Origin: Glomus cerebriforme
Lineage: Eukaryota > Glomeromycota > Glomeromycetes > Glomerales > Glomeraceae
DNA: 16,516 nucleotides
Reading direction: 5' to 3'
Assembly (NCBI GenBank): GCA_003550305.1
Contig: QKYT01000749.1
Span: 1 to 16,516 of the forward strand
In this document: piece after piece, positions 7,705 through 16,516 of the stretch
Layout: each line of letters opens with the position of its first letter
Position numbering within the stretch: position 1 is the first letter of the stretch
The notes under the pieces: model-generated
Told to the model about the DNA's origin: nothing
What the model saw: the letters and a program-made list of their open reading frames with translations, nothing else
The model's database searches: none
Position numbers and translations under genes: made by a program

Positions 7705-10506
7705 TAGCTAAAAAATTGTGAAATAAATTAGTATTAAATAAAGTAAAAAAAAAACAGCTTTATTAGAATTGTTTTTTCTTAAGCATCTGTGTTCAGATAA
7801 GTGATAAGTCAGTATGTAAATAAAATAAAAAGCAAAAATTAATACCACTTACTTTATATAAATTTTTACATTACATAAATTCTAAGCCACTCCTTTACTC
7901 ATTCGATTTTATGTTTTCTCAATAATGCAAATTAATTATATAAACATGACCAGAATTTTCATCACTAGAAACATTCATTTGAAACAAGATTACTAATTCT
8001 CTAAAGATGCTGCAGTAGACTCAGCCTTTCAGTAGTATATTGGTAATATTTTATATATAACTTGACGGTTCAACTATTGCAGATTGCTAATTTTGACCCC
8101 AAAATATTTTATCAAATAAATATATTAATCATTGGGATTATCATGTTATTGTCATTTTCTTTTCTTTTACAACTAAATAAAGATTAGTATCATCATGCCT
8201 AAGAAATAATAATGTCTCTTGATCGATTGATTGATTGGTTTCTGAGGTCAATCGACCAACTTGAACCCCAATAATATGTATTATCATAATACAGTATATA
8301 ATTAACAAATATGGTGACATTTCTGATGGATTGTTATCATCATCCATTACATTGATTTGTAAATCATGTACTGTACAAGAGCTAACAGAAGTCTATTCTC
8401 TACGCAGTTTATTAAAACCAAGTTGTTCATTGATAAAGTCCTACCATTCTGAGCAGTTCAGTGTGTACGACAACATCTAATGTGGAAAGCATGGCCACGT
8501 GAAGACATGGCATGTGAATTTATAATTCTCTTTGCAAATCAAACAAGACAGGGGGGAGCGGGTGCCTTTTATAGGCTTAATTTAATAGGATTAGTGTGAT
8601 GGATTTTTGGGATGCCATAAAGACAAAAGGAGTTTATTCCATTATTTATCTTTTTCCCATAAATTCTTCTAATTTTAATTGTTTCATTGGTTGATAACAT
8701 ATGCTTGATCGGCTAGTCTATTTATACAGTACCATGGTAAGGGTTGAATTAGTAAGCCAAAAAATAAGAACTGAATCTAATGTGATAGACGTGAAGATTC
8801 TACCAAAAGTCATAGTGATTAGCGTAAAGATGAATGTGTGATCATATGTTTTTTTTAGCATTAAGTTTTTATTATTACAAGCAACACAAAAATACGGGTT
8901 TGTTAATAGATCGTATTACGTAACAGTAACTTTTGTGATGGGAGTATGATTATGATATACAGTACATGATATACCAAATCTGAAATCAAATGATATTTCT
9001 GATATTTCTGGGGGATTATTCGGCTGTCGGCACCAAATTTCAGGAATAACTTATATTAATTATAGATTTTCAAATATAGTTTTTATTACCTCATATTCTT
9101 AAGACTGTAAAGAATAACGATTTAAATAAGAATTTAATAATGTCATTCTTTCGATTTCATCTATTGAAGAAGTACGTAATATGATGAATACTGATAGTAA
9201 TGATACGGGAAAAAATGAATCTTTTAAATGATTTAAGACCGTTACACTCTTAATTATAATCAGAAACAAATTTATCTCTGAAAATGAAAAGGGACAACGT
9301 CGAAAGGAGTATGTACAGTATTAATTGTAATTTTCATTTTTATTTATTTATTTACATGATCAAATTCATTAATTTTATTTTAAGAATTGTGACAAAAAAA
9401 GAATAATTAGATTATTCATAAGAATGTCATATTTTAATTATGGGCATAAGTGATTTTTATGTTTATGGTTCATTTGATGAATAAGAAAATATTAATGAAG
9501 CTATAAGGATATACTGTATATAACAGCATGATGGTAATTAACAGTTCGAAAATAATTTTTTTAAAAAAATAATGTCCAGAAAAAAGATCAAGAAAAATAT
9601 TTCCAATCTACTACTTAATAGTATTTTTGTTGCATTTTTGTTAAGTTATTTCATTGAAGTGTTAATAAATGTGTTGGCAAAGTAAAAAATTATCTTATGA
9701 GAATGTTAACGAGAACATTGATATAAATCGTTATATTTATTTTATTTTATTTATTTACTTATTTAAAAAAAAGGAAAATATAAGATAACGAAAAATAATT
9801 TCAAGTAGTACGACAATTGTGACAAGAGATCACTTTATTATTCTTATTATGAAATTTTTTGTCATAATTATTGTTTAATACTTATGATCTTTAAGTATTA
9901 ATGTTCGTGATATTTATTATAATGTTGAACTATGTAGATTTTTGTTTTGTTTCCATTTAAAAAACAATTTAAAAATGTATCGACAAATAAATTTCCAAAA
10001 ATCTTTCGAAAAATTCTTGAAGTAAAATGTGTTGATAGCTGTAAAATGGGTAATACGGTAATCAAGATTGTTTCAACTTAGTTCAATGAAGGTTAAGTTT
10101 ATTGTCGTCCTCTCTCCACTGTCAATTACAACTCTATATTAACCCATATGCATGAGGATAATGCCTGTCAAATATTGTTTGGATAATCATAAATACCATA
10201 ATGAATGTAATAAACCATTTGTTTTGTTTTTTAATCGCGGCAATAATTATTAGTTGATCCTGCGAAATTTATCACGTGATGCACTCCTCGTTTTCAGATT
10301 TTATTAATTTTTTTGTGGCTGATCAACTCAAATTTTTTATATTTTCGCAACGAAAAGAAGACTGAGCCTCGAATGTCTCGACGGTCTGAAATATCCCGTA
10401 TAACAATGCTTTCTAATGTAACCTAGCCGTTTATGGATGTTAGTCTTTTGGCATAACATTGATATATATTCCTTAGCTAAAGTAGTTTTTAGACTTCCGA
10501 CGTAAC
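7705..10506. other. Long gene-poor region
   Basis: I find no gene I can support in these 2.8 kb. A minus-strand frame at 8141-8347 codes for 68 residues with one hydrophobic run (YLLIIYCIMIIHIIGV) but nothing else speaks for it. TCGATTGA (8223-8230) pairs with TCAATCGA (8248-8255). A G-rich spot lies at 8551-8560. A coding-like run lies near 9126-9231 (SISSIEEVRNMMNTDSND) and ends at a stop; it may be a gene relic. A TTTATTTA-type low-complexity run lies at 9737-9762. AGTTGATC near 10252 is matched by GATCAACT near 10321. Confidence 0.4.
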
Positions 10507-10680
10507 ATGGGTGATTTGGTGGATCCAGAAACTGAACATCGTCGATATATTCTTGAAATAAATAATATAATTACATATTATGATAAAGCAACTGAAATCA
10601 GGAAGATGACTATTTTTGTCGTCTTCATAAGAGAAAGGCTGATGTTTCAACGGACCACTCGTGAGTTCGCTTACTTTTAA
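10507..10680 (+). pseudogene. Coding-like relic, unknown family
   Basis: From the ATG at 10507 a 57-codon frame reads MGDLVDPETEHRRYILEINN and on to YYDKATEIRK at about 10605. It then continues with unlikely sequence to a TAA at 10678. At 10605-10608 a different frame takes over with DDYFCRLHKRKADVSTDHS (stop about 10662), which looks like the natural continuation. That suggests a one-base shift within a once continuous, charged, probably helical protein. I do not recognise the family. Downstream pieces at 10870-10960 (LNKALLEST in one frame, VTESEIEKSQLQ in another) have the same coiled-coil character and may belong to it, separated by the degenerate repeats at 10665-10780. Confidence 0.35.
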
Positions 10681-10780
10681 GATAAGAGTTGTTTACTCGT
10701 CCGTAGTCAGTCTTCGGATTGCTTATTCGCACAAACACCTTGTGAGTTGCTTTCTTGCAAGGCAAAAGTTGCTTACTTGT
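10665..10780. repeat. Degenerate short repeat array, five units
   Basis: Five imperfect copies of GTTGCTTACTYG start at 10665, 10688, 10718, 10746 and 10768 (GTTCGCTTACTT, GTTGTTTACTCG, ATTGCTTATTCG, GTTGCTTTCTTG, GTTGCTTACTTG). Spacing is 22-30 bases. The block is less AT-rich than its surroundings and interrupts the coding-like relic. Confidence 0.45.
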
Positions 10781-11045
10781 TTGTGATTTGGTCATGCAGC
10801 ATTACTTGCATGCTGTGTTTGATTAATTCTATATTCATTTTAACTAATCCCATGACCATCTTTTCTTAATGAGGATAAAAAATCGAATTAAATAAAGCTC
10901 TTTTAGAATCTACAAAATATTGTTACGGAATCTGAGATTGAAAAATCCCAATTGCAGTGAGTAGTTGTCTTTATAAGAACAATATTTAGTGCTAATATTT
11001 TTCTAACTCTTGATTCTTTATTTTCAAAAAGAAGGGATGAAAGAG

Positions 11046-11343
11046 TTTTAAGGAACAAGTTTCCGCTATCTTAAGGAGACTTGTTCGTGGTGCAAGAAAA
11101 ACAAATCTCGTCTTACAAATTGGATGCCTCAAAAATCGATGAAAAAACATTTTCTGCAATATCAACCAAAAAAGGTAAGTATAGCTCATAGTTTTATAAC
11201 CAAATGAATTCTGTACAAATATGACTGACATTTTTTGTATTACATTATAGGCCAAAACGTTTAAGGATTCTTTTAAGAATCAATCGAAATTATCGACAAA
11301 GAATTTTGACGGATTGGAAACTTGTCACCCCAATTCCAACCAA
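11046..11343 (+). pseudogene. Two-exon coding-like fragment with a canonical intron
   Basis: The first segment (about 11050-11174) and the second (11251-11343) flank a 76-base intron with donor GTAAGT at 11175 and acceptor TTACATTATAG ending at 11250. In phase 0 the frame reads GTSFRYLKETCSWCKKNKSR and then MKKHFLQYQPKK, joined to AKTFKDSFKNQSKLSTK and ending HPNSNQ-stop at about 11339. The CxxC in CSWC followed by basic residues could belong to a zinc-binding fold, but that is weak. The other two frames are also open over parts of this stretch (for example VQEKQISSYKLDASKIDEKT), so the coding frame is not certain. No start codon is visible: a TAA precedes the first segment in this frame. Confidence 0.33.
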
Positions 11344-11531
11344 TAAGTAGATGACGATCTACCATAAATATGGATATTGTAAACTGCTGAAAGTAATAGT
11401 ATAGAAACGTCATAAACTTTTTTTTTTGTACATTTTTTCATACACTTCATATGATAATAAAATCGAGATGATTTGGGCAAGCAATTTTCAAATCTCTGTT
11501 GAAATAAGAAATTGCTTCATTTTACTAATAA

Positions 11532-11660
11532 GCCACTCACGTAAATCTTAAAGGAAGAATCAATTGCAATTTGGCTTTTTTTGAGCATGAAATCATTCAT
11601 TTTGGAAAAATTCGTGTGCCATTGAACCGTTCATTACCAAGAACTAATTCATTTAAATAA
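11532..11660 (+). pseudogene. Coding-like 3' exon remnant, unknown
   Basis: A frame preceded directly by stop codons and by a possible branch/acceptor (TACTAATAAG) reads ATHVNLKGRINCNLAFFEHE, then IIHFGKIRVPLNRSLPRTNS and ends FK-stop at 11658-11660. Its composition is protein-like (mixed charged and hydrophobic, a HFGK turn) and unlike the surrounding AT sequence. I do not recognise it. It may be the last exon of the gene whose pieces lie at 10507-11343, or unrelated. Confidence 0.28.
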
Positions 11661-11908
11661 CTTTTTTATAATGAACTAAATCAATCCAATAATAGTAAGA
11701 TTCCTCGTTAATCCTGATGATGATGTAGATTTATCCCTTTTTTAGATAATGCCAGCCGGAATTTTATCACATTGTGACAAATACCCCGAAAAAAAATGTG
11801 AACGGCTATGATTTTTTTTTGCATGTGGAATCATTCTAAAATATGCTTCCAAACTCGTAAATTAAAAAAAATTGATTTTTTTGGTAATTGAAAATTTATT
11901 TTTCGAAA
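11661..11908. other. Spacer upstream of the secreted-protein gene
   Basis: Non-coding, with A and T homopolymer runs (11789-11796, 11811-11820, 11862-11883). Nothing further recognised. It contains the distal promoter of the next gene. Confidence 0.4.
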
Positions 11909-11925
11909 TGTATATATATATCATA
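11909..11925 (+). promoter_or_regulatory. TATA-like box of the secreted-protein gene
   Basis: TGTATATATATATCATAAA is the only strong TATA-type element upstream of the ATG at 12064, about 150 bases before it. The following leader includes pyrimidine-rich sequence (CATTCCCTACCTCTAC) close to the start codon, typical of fungal 5' leaders. Confidence 0.45.
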
Positions 11926-12063
11926 AATTTACCTCTTCGAAACTTCAATTCATTTACATAAAATTTTTTAGTTAAGAGCTGTGCTCTCATTACTGCATTA
12001 TAACATTCTTCAAAAGAAACATAATATTTTAAACATTCCCTACCTCTACAACATTCAGCAATC

Positions 12064-12438
12064 ATGAAATTCCTACCAATTCTCATCGGTCTTTTGATAT
12101 TTATCATTGCTACTGCTCAAGCAAGTCCTATGCAACAACGTACAAAAATCATCAATAAAAGAGAAGTAGGACCACAAGTTAAAACCTTGGGAGTGAAATT
12201 TAAGGATCTCTACCAGCAATTAAATAATGAAATAAAAGATGTCAATGACAAGTTTGACAAAAGTATCGCATCATTTAATGAGGAAATTCCAAGAGCCGCA
12301 AAAGGAGATAATACGAGTCCCAAATCCACAAAATGGCTAACTAAATGGAATAAAAAATATGAGAAACTTGTAGGTCAATTGCATAATACCACTAAATCTT
12401 TGGACAAAGCAATCGCAGTTCTTGGCAAACATCTTTAG
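12064..12438 (+). CDS. Small secreted protein with signal peptide and Kex2-type site
   Basis: One exon of 124 codons. Residues 1-20 (MKFLPILIGLLIFIIATAQA) are a textbook signal peptide: a basic start, a hydrophobic core of 13, and AQA before the likely cut at Ala20/Ser21. A Lys-Arg pair at residues 32-33 (INKR-EVG) fits cleavage by the Kex2 protease and would remove a 13-residue propeptide. The mature part (34-124) is highly charged, has no cysteine, and is predicted by eye to be mostly helical, with hydrophobic spacing from about 39-75 and 91-121. NTS (83-85) and NTT (108-110) are possible N-glycosylation sites. The start is the first ATG and the only one giving the signal peptide. The gene has its own TATA-like box and AATAAA. 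No named family recognised. A secreted effector-type or cell-surface role is plausible in a symbiotic fungus, but that is inference. Confidence 0.85.
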   Translation: MKFLPILIGLLIFIIATAQASPMQQRTKIINKREVGPQVKTLGVKFKDLYQQLNNEIKDVNDKFDKSIASFNEEIPRAAKGDNTSPKSTKWLTKWNKKYEKLVGQLHNTTKSLDKAIAVLGKHL

Positions 12439-12490
12439 TTAAATTGATTTCTTTCTCATAATTTTTTTTTATTATCATAATATATTATTA

Positions 12491-12515
12491 ATTATAATAA
12501 TTTAATTATTATAAT
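12491..12515. repeat. AT palindrome in the 3' region of the secreted-protein gene
   Basis: ATTATAATAATT (12491-12502) and AATTATTATAAT (12504-12515) are perfect reverse complements around one base. It lies about 55 bases after the stop codon, so it would be a hairpin in the 3' untranslated region or just AT-rich sequence. Confidence 0.55.
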
Positions 12516-12577
12516 AATTAATGTCTATTTATTAATTAATGTATTTTTTATTAATTAATGTCTATTAATTAATGTCT
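12515..12577. repeat. Four short direct repeats TAATTAATGTCT
   Basis: Copies start at 12515, 12533, 12552 and 12566; the second ends in AT instead of CT. Spacing is 18, 19 and 14 bases. They follow the palindrome in the likely 3' untranslated region and look like slippage products. Confidence 0.55.
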
Positions 12578-12622
12578 TTTTTATTATGTAATTTTTTGAA
12601 AGCCTTATAATGTTCAATTTTT

Positions 12623-12628
12623 AATAAA
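12623..12628 (+). terminator. Poly(A) signal of the secreted-protein gene
   Basis: AATAAA 185 bases after the stop codon, within TTTTTAATAAAGG. It is the first exact AATAAA downstream of the gene. Confidence 0.5.
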
Positions 12629-12639
12629 GGTTAATTTAT

Positions 12640-13189
12640 CAATTTAATCATTCATGATTCGGAGTAATACTGTATAATATCTGTTATTCAATAAATTATA
12701 GTTATGCATGCATCCGCTTGTTTTAACTTCCAGAATCACTTAATTTTTAATTTCCTAGCATTGAAATAATTTTTTTTTCGCGTAATTAGAATGATGAGTT
12801 CTTGTTCCTCTTGTTCCATCGAGAATTTTGACCGTCTGGAAGCAAAATAATTAAGAAAATGGGAATAAAAAACATATAATTTTAAAAATGTTTTCTTAAT
12901 AATATAGTTGTTAATAATATTTAACTGCATTAATAATATAAAAATTAAATTGAAGCATGTATTCCATATCAAATATTATAAAAAATATATAACTTCGATT
13001 CCTCTTTCAGAAAATAAAAAAAAAATATTTCATAAATTATTACAATTTCCATTTGTGGCGTCAAAAAAAAAAACTAACCGTCGCCGGGGTCTGTATTAGT
13101 AGTACCATTTATAATGCTTTGAAGTTGTTGTAATCGTAAAGGTGGTTGCGTTGCATATTAAAGAGACAAATAGTGTTTGAATACTGATA
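12640..13189. other. Spacer, no supported gene
   Basis: Two overlapping open frames on opposite strands (12736-12972 minus, 12908-13099 plus) are Ile/Lys/Asn/Phe-rich translations of AT sequence with no motif. I do not count them as genes. Confidence 0.4.
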
Positions 13190-13291
13190 AATCCGTTATC
13201 TGTTTACCGGATAATCCGAAGGATAATAGGATAATTATCCGGATATCAAGATGGATATCCGATAATTATCAGGATAAATGGTTAACGGATT
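13190..13291. repeat. 102-bp foldback element built from GGATA motifs
   Basis: AATCCGTTA (13190-13198) and TAACGGATT (13283-13291) are exact inverted ends. Between them lie repeated GGATAAT/ATTATCC words, GATATC, and the inner inverted pair GATAATTATCCGGATATC against GGATATCCGATAATTATC, so almost the whole unit can fold on itself. The block is distinct in composition from its flanks. I see no clear target duplication. A tiny foldback transposon (MITE) or a satellite-like unit is the likely nature. Confidence 0.55.
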
Positions 13292-14733
13292 GACGCAAAG
13301 AGGAGATCGAAACCATCAGGATTTCGATGCTTTGGCTTTGAGGTATTTCTTTAACATTCGATTCTTTTTAATTTTCGAATCACAGGAATAATAGAAGCGG
13401 TAAAAACGTTTAATTAGCATAGATAGAAATTGCACACATTAATCCCGCATTTTGTAAAGTATTTTCTAACTTTGTATTATTACGAAATTTCACAATAATT
13501 TCCGATAAATAATTTTTCGTTTCTGATTGTCATTATTGCATTTTGCTGACAACTTAACTAGTTGATTAAGTAACTTATTTGTCAATTCCCGAACATCGAT
13601 CATAGGAAGGTTACACAGTCCGACAGGTTCATAGAACAACCAAGTCAGTTAAGTTTTATTTTGACAAATGTTTTTTTGTTTTTTAAAAAAAAAAGATATT
13701 AAATAAAAAGAAATAAAAGCTGAATACAAGTACTTGATTTGTATTATTTTTATTAATATTAACTTTATTTATTTTATTTATTCTTTTTTTTTTACAAAAT
13801 ATTTATAGTGTAATTTTAGGACTTTATTTAAAGTAAACTGTCTCTTAAAGACGTTTACAGATATAGAAGTACTCAGATATTGTTTTTATTAACCTATGTT
13901 AAATATTCATAGAGTTATGGGTATTTTTTGTAATAATATTTATACGCGTTTTTTTGTTTATTTGTGAAATAATTTTTAATTTTTATAATTTTTATTATTT
14001 TTATTAAAATAAAAGCTTTATATTTTTTTGTATAAATGTTATTAAAGTATAAAAATTATCAATTAACGTTTTTTTTTTTTTTACCAAAATATTATGTAAA
14101 AAAATTTAAAGCATAATTTTTTTTTATGTTTTTATTTTAAAAATATAAATTTTAATTTTATCGGCCAAAATTATGGATGAAATTTTGTGGCTTATTGTAT
14201 CACAAAATCACGGGGAGGGGGATTTCTACACATTACGCCCAATTGCATCAATGCGTACGCATGCGGAATTGCCTGAATCTTCAGCTCCGTTAAAATTTTC
14301 GTTATAAAAAGAGCATGCTTTGCTTTTATTTTCATATTTTCGCTTTCATTCTGATCGAAAATTCTCGTCAAACCATTTTAATTCTGACAGACTGATAAAA
14401 TAACTTAAAGAAGCAACAAAGTTATTAGTTGGATAATTTCTCTCTATGTGGAGTAGAATTTAATTATTTATAGATGCTGAAATCTTGCCTCCTTGAAAAA
14501 GAAAGGTCAACGTTAGAAAAACATTTTTTTTTTCCTCAAAGTTGAAGTTTTCGTTAAAGAAAAACCTGTATCCATCCGAAAATGGTTTTTTTTTTTACGC
14601 CATGTCGGATTACATGCATAAATGTATCATAATGTATATTAATGTTCACAAATCGGCGAATAACTGCATAACTGCTAACCCGATATGGCGCATCATAGTA
14701 CAACCAAAATTCTAATTACAAACCTTATTATAG
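13292..14733. other. Spacer upstream of the second kinase gene
   Basis: No gene supported. Long T and A homopolymers occur throughout (13683-13694, 13784-13793, 14069-14080, 14525-14532, 14587-14596). ATTTTGTG (14182-14189) and CACAAAAT (14201-14208) form an 8-bp stem next to a G-rich run at 14212-14221. A short open frame from an ATG at 14602 (MSDYMHKCIIMYINVHKSAN, stop 14710-14712) lies just before the kinase, but I could not join it to the kinase by a credible intron. Confidence 0.4.
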
Positions 14734-14778
14734 CGGCTGCGCCTCGAAGAGTGTGGTACAAATAGGCTAAAGTTATTA

Positions 14779-16090
14779 TTGGGTGAGGAGATATCACAAA
14801 TAATTCATTATTATGAGCCTCAAGGCTTTAAGAATTTTAATGAGATTGCTTCTGGTGGATTTGCTTCGGGTTATGCTGCATATTGGAAAAATACCCAATC
14901 AAAATTTGCAATCAAAAAATTTCGCAAAAGTTCTATAAAAGAAGAGATTATTAATGAGTGATATCTGTGTACAGGTCACACGACACATATGTCCATCACC
15001 CACGTGACTTTCAAAATTGGTTATCGGATTATCAAATTCCGTGGATATCATAAAATTTCCTTTTTTAATATTGTTATTTCTTTACATATATTTTAGATTT
15101 ATTTGATGGGAGTGGTTAATTTTCATCCAAATATAATTGGATTTTGTGGAATTACGAAATTTGAAGGTATAATATAATTTTTTTATAAAATGATGTAAAA
15201 CTAAATATTTAAAATTAAATATTACTGTATATATTTTTTAGGTGAAATACATTGGTCACTCGTTCTTGAATACGCAGATGGTGGAACGTTAGGAAAGTAT
15301 TTAAGGGATAATGCTACAACTTTTAAATGGGAGGGTCAATTGATATTCGCTAAAGAAATTGCAAGTGCGATTTTATGTCTACATGATAATGAAATTATGC
15401 ATGGGGATCTTGTAAGTTTAATCAAAATTAATTATATTTGTTTCAATATTTTGATTTGATTATAATTTAATATTATTTTTTTTTTATTTAGCATCCCAAT
15501 AATATTTTAATACATCGGGATTCAATAAAATTAGCAGATTTTGGATGTTCACGTCTACAAAGGTCAAACTGTCATAAAGAAACGTATGGTGTAATGACTT
15601 ATATGGATCCTAAAACTCTTAACGATCATTCATATAAATTAACCAGAAAATCCGACATATATAGTTTAGGAGTATTATTCTGGGAATTAACAAGTTGTAA
15701 ACCACCTTTCAATTCTGAAACAACAAATGATATGTTAAAATTAGATATTATTAGCGGTAAAAGAGAAACTCCTATTTTAAACACAAACTGCAAGTATGTT
15801 GAACTTTATCAAAGTAAGTATAATATTTTAGTACGAAATAATTTTTTTTTTGTATTTATATTTATATATATTATGTATTTTCTTTGTAATGATTATATCT
15901 AATAGGATGTTGGAAACGCGAACCAGATGACAGACCAGATATTTCCGAAATAAATTCAATACTTAATAGTATTGAATCAGAAGACAATAATACAACTATT
16001 AATTCTAATTCTAAAGAAAGCGAAATAAAAAGGGAATTAGAAATAGAAAATGAAGATTTTGACAATATATCCTGTCAAATTAATAATTAG
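14779..16090 (+). CDS. Protein kinase (tyrosine-kinase-like, Rhizophagus-type), five exons
   Basis: Exons 14779-14958, 15097-15166, 15242-15411, 15492-15813 and 15906-16090 give 308 codons in one frame. Motifs in order: glycine loop ASGGFASGY (24-32), AIKK with the ATP lysine at 46, HPNIIGFCGIT (70-80), hinge VLEYADGGTLGKYL (91-104), catalytic HGDLHPNNIL (137-146; Asp139 and Asn144 kept, HRD Arg is Gly), DFG (156-158), YMDPKTL in place of APE, SDIYSLGVLFWELTSCKPPF, and CWKREPDDRP. An acidic 50-residue tail follows. All catalytic residues are present, so an active cytosolic Ser/Thr or Tyr kinase is possible. Three later introns are canonical. Oddities: the first exon has no ATG (in-frame TTG at 14779 where one is expected; frame open back to a TAG at 14731), and the first donor reads GAG-TGATAT, one G short of GAG-GTGATA. 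A recently damaged gene or an assembly error would both explain this. Confidence 0.75.
14959..15096 (+). other. Kinase intron 1 (138 nt) with defective donor
   Basis: The acceptor ATATATTTTAG ending at 15096 is good. To keep the kinase frame (IINE-IYLMGVV) exon 1 must end at 14958, leaving TG as the first two bases. Using the available GT at 14958-14959 with that acceptor shifts the frame to a TGA within three codons. The intron is longer than the others here and its 5' part is less AT-rich. Confidence 0.6.
15167..15241 (+). other. Kinase intron 2 (75 nt)
   Basis: Donor GTATAA, acceptor ATATTTTTTAG. Phase 1, joins KFE-G to EIHWSLVLEYA. Confidence 0.82.
15412..15491 (+). other. Kinase intron 3 (80 nt)
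   Basis: Donor GTAAGT, acceptor TTTTTTATTTAG. Phase 0, placed inside the catalytic loop between HGDL and HPNN. Confidence 0.88.
15814..15905 (+). other. Kinase intron 4 (92 nt)
   Basis: Donor GTAAGT, acceptor ATATCTAATAG. Phase 1, joins LYQ to RCWKREPDDRP. Read through, the frame would end at 15900-15902. Confidence 0.86.
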
Positions 16091-16253
16091 TAATTATTAT
16101 TTAGATTTTTCATATATTTATTTTCTCGTATGTGCAAATGATCTTGATATATAGATAGATCTCACATGCCCTTTTTTTAAAAAAATAGATTTAAATATAT
16201 ATATATATATTTAATATTTTTGTTACGACTTACTGTGTATATTCTTTGTGTAC

Positions 16254-16259
16254 AATAAA
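16254..16259 (+). terminator. Poly(A) signal of the second kinase gene
   Basis: AATAAA inside TACAATAAATAAAC, about 165 bases after the stop codon and preceded by a TA-rich run (16195-16212), as in fungal 3' ends. Confidence 0.5.
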
Positions 16260-16516
16260 TAAACTTCTGTCAAATTAGTTATTATTTAAAGTTTAATAAA
16301 ATAGCCATTTTTTTTTTTAAGAATTATCGTACTGCTCCACAGATTTATTAATAGTATAATAACTTTTTGATTAAGTTTGTCAAAAAGTTATATTAATTTT
16401 TTTGTACAGTTTAAAATTCGGCTTAGTTCAATCAAATAATTTGCCAACAATATCTACATTAGTTGGTTGAATTCGTGTTAATGATTTTTCGGCACTTTTT
16501 TTTTTTTTTTTTTTTT
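16260..16516. other. Terminal AT-rich flank
   Basis: No coding sequence or structured repeat seen. The window ends in a run of about 20 T, where sequence accuracy is usually poor. Confidence 0.4.

Noticed and set aside
8040..8100. Possible tRNA-like TTC-containing segment
   Set aside because: No cloverleaf could be drawn: acceptor and anticodon stems are missing. No tRNA or rRNA was found anywhere in the window.
8141..8347. Minus-strand 68-residue membrane-like protein
   Set aside because: One hydrophobic run in AT-rich sequence, no motif, no clear promoter or neighbours. Such frames are expected by chance in this composition.
7338..9530. Many scattered TACAGTA/TACTGTA words as a dispersed regulatory motif
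   Set aside because: They are short and nearly palindromic in AT-rich DNA, occur over the entire window without fixed spacing, and show no link to gene starts.
10992..11255. Minus-strand 87-residue protein
   Set aside because: It lies opposite the coding-like exon and covers the canonical plus-strand intron; the composition is Phe/Leu/Lys-rich as expected for a complementary-strand frame.
11862..12107. Minus-strand 81-residue protein
   Set aside because: It overlaps the promoter, leader and signal peptide of the well-supported plus-strand secreted-protein gene.
12736..13099. Two overlapping small frames on opposite strands
   Set aside because: Low-complexity Ile/Lys/Asn/Phe translations with no motif or regulatory context.
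15871..16065. Minus-strand Ser/Leu-rich 64-residue frame
   Set aside because: It is the complement of the last kinase exon, whose plus-strand reading contains the conserved CW and DRP motifs.
1..16516. CRISPR array, operon or prokaryotic system
   Set aside because: The genes have spliceosomal introns, signal peptides and eukaryotic kinase/F-box domains. The only short repeats are irregular, without constant spacers.

Overview
The window reads as nuclear DNA of a very AT-rich fungus. The best match in style is an arbuscular mycorrhizal fungus of the Rhizophagus type (Glomeromycotina). The reasons are short introns of about 75-140 bases with GTAAGT/GTATGT-like donors and T-rich acceptors, an F-box protein of the large expanded family, two tyrosine-kinase-like protein kinase loci of the kind that fills Rhizophagus genomes (one with an N-terminal cysteine-rich module), a small secreted protein, and long gene-poor AT-rich stretches with transposon remains. 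The species is inferred from remembered family style; no search was run.

Layout. 347-1936 (minus strand) is an intact one-exon F-box gene. 1937-3168 is spacer with a TA-repeat promoter-like stretch and a hairpin. 3169-6014 (plus) is a decayed protein kinase gene. Its cysteine-rich N-terminal module is present twice in tandem (about 3252-4050 and 4061-4925), followed by one kinase domain, and I count about nine separate lesions. One lesion, at 3232-3247, has the form of a hAT-type transposon excision footprint. 6594-7185 is a non-autonomous, hAT-like element of 576 bp with long inverted repeats, five internal copies of a palindromic motif, and a perfect 8-bp target duplication. 7186-10506 is gene-poor; 7600-7704 looks like one end of a pogo/Tc1-like element. 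10507-11660 holds disconnected coding-like pieces, one with a good 76-base intron, which I read as a decayed or unrecognised gene. 12064-12438 is a small secreted protein with a signal peptide and a Lys-Arg processing site, with its own TATA-like box and poly(A) signal. 12640-14730 is spacer with a 102-bp foldback element at 13190-13291. 14779-16090 is a second kinase gene in five exons; its catalytic motifs are complete, but the first donor site is damaged and no ATG is visible.

How the parts relate. There is no operon or pathway here. The window looks like an accessory, transposon-rich region in which kinase and F-box family members are duplicated and lost, next to a gene for a secreted protein. 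The strongest signal is the pairing of an 8-bp-target-duplication element still in place with an 8-bp excision-type scar in the neighbouring kinase pseudogene.
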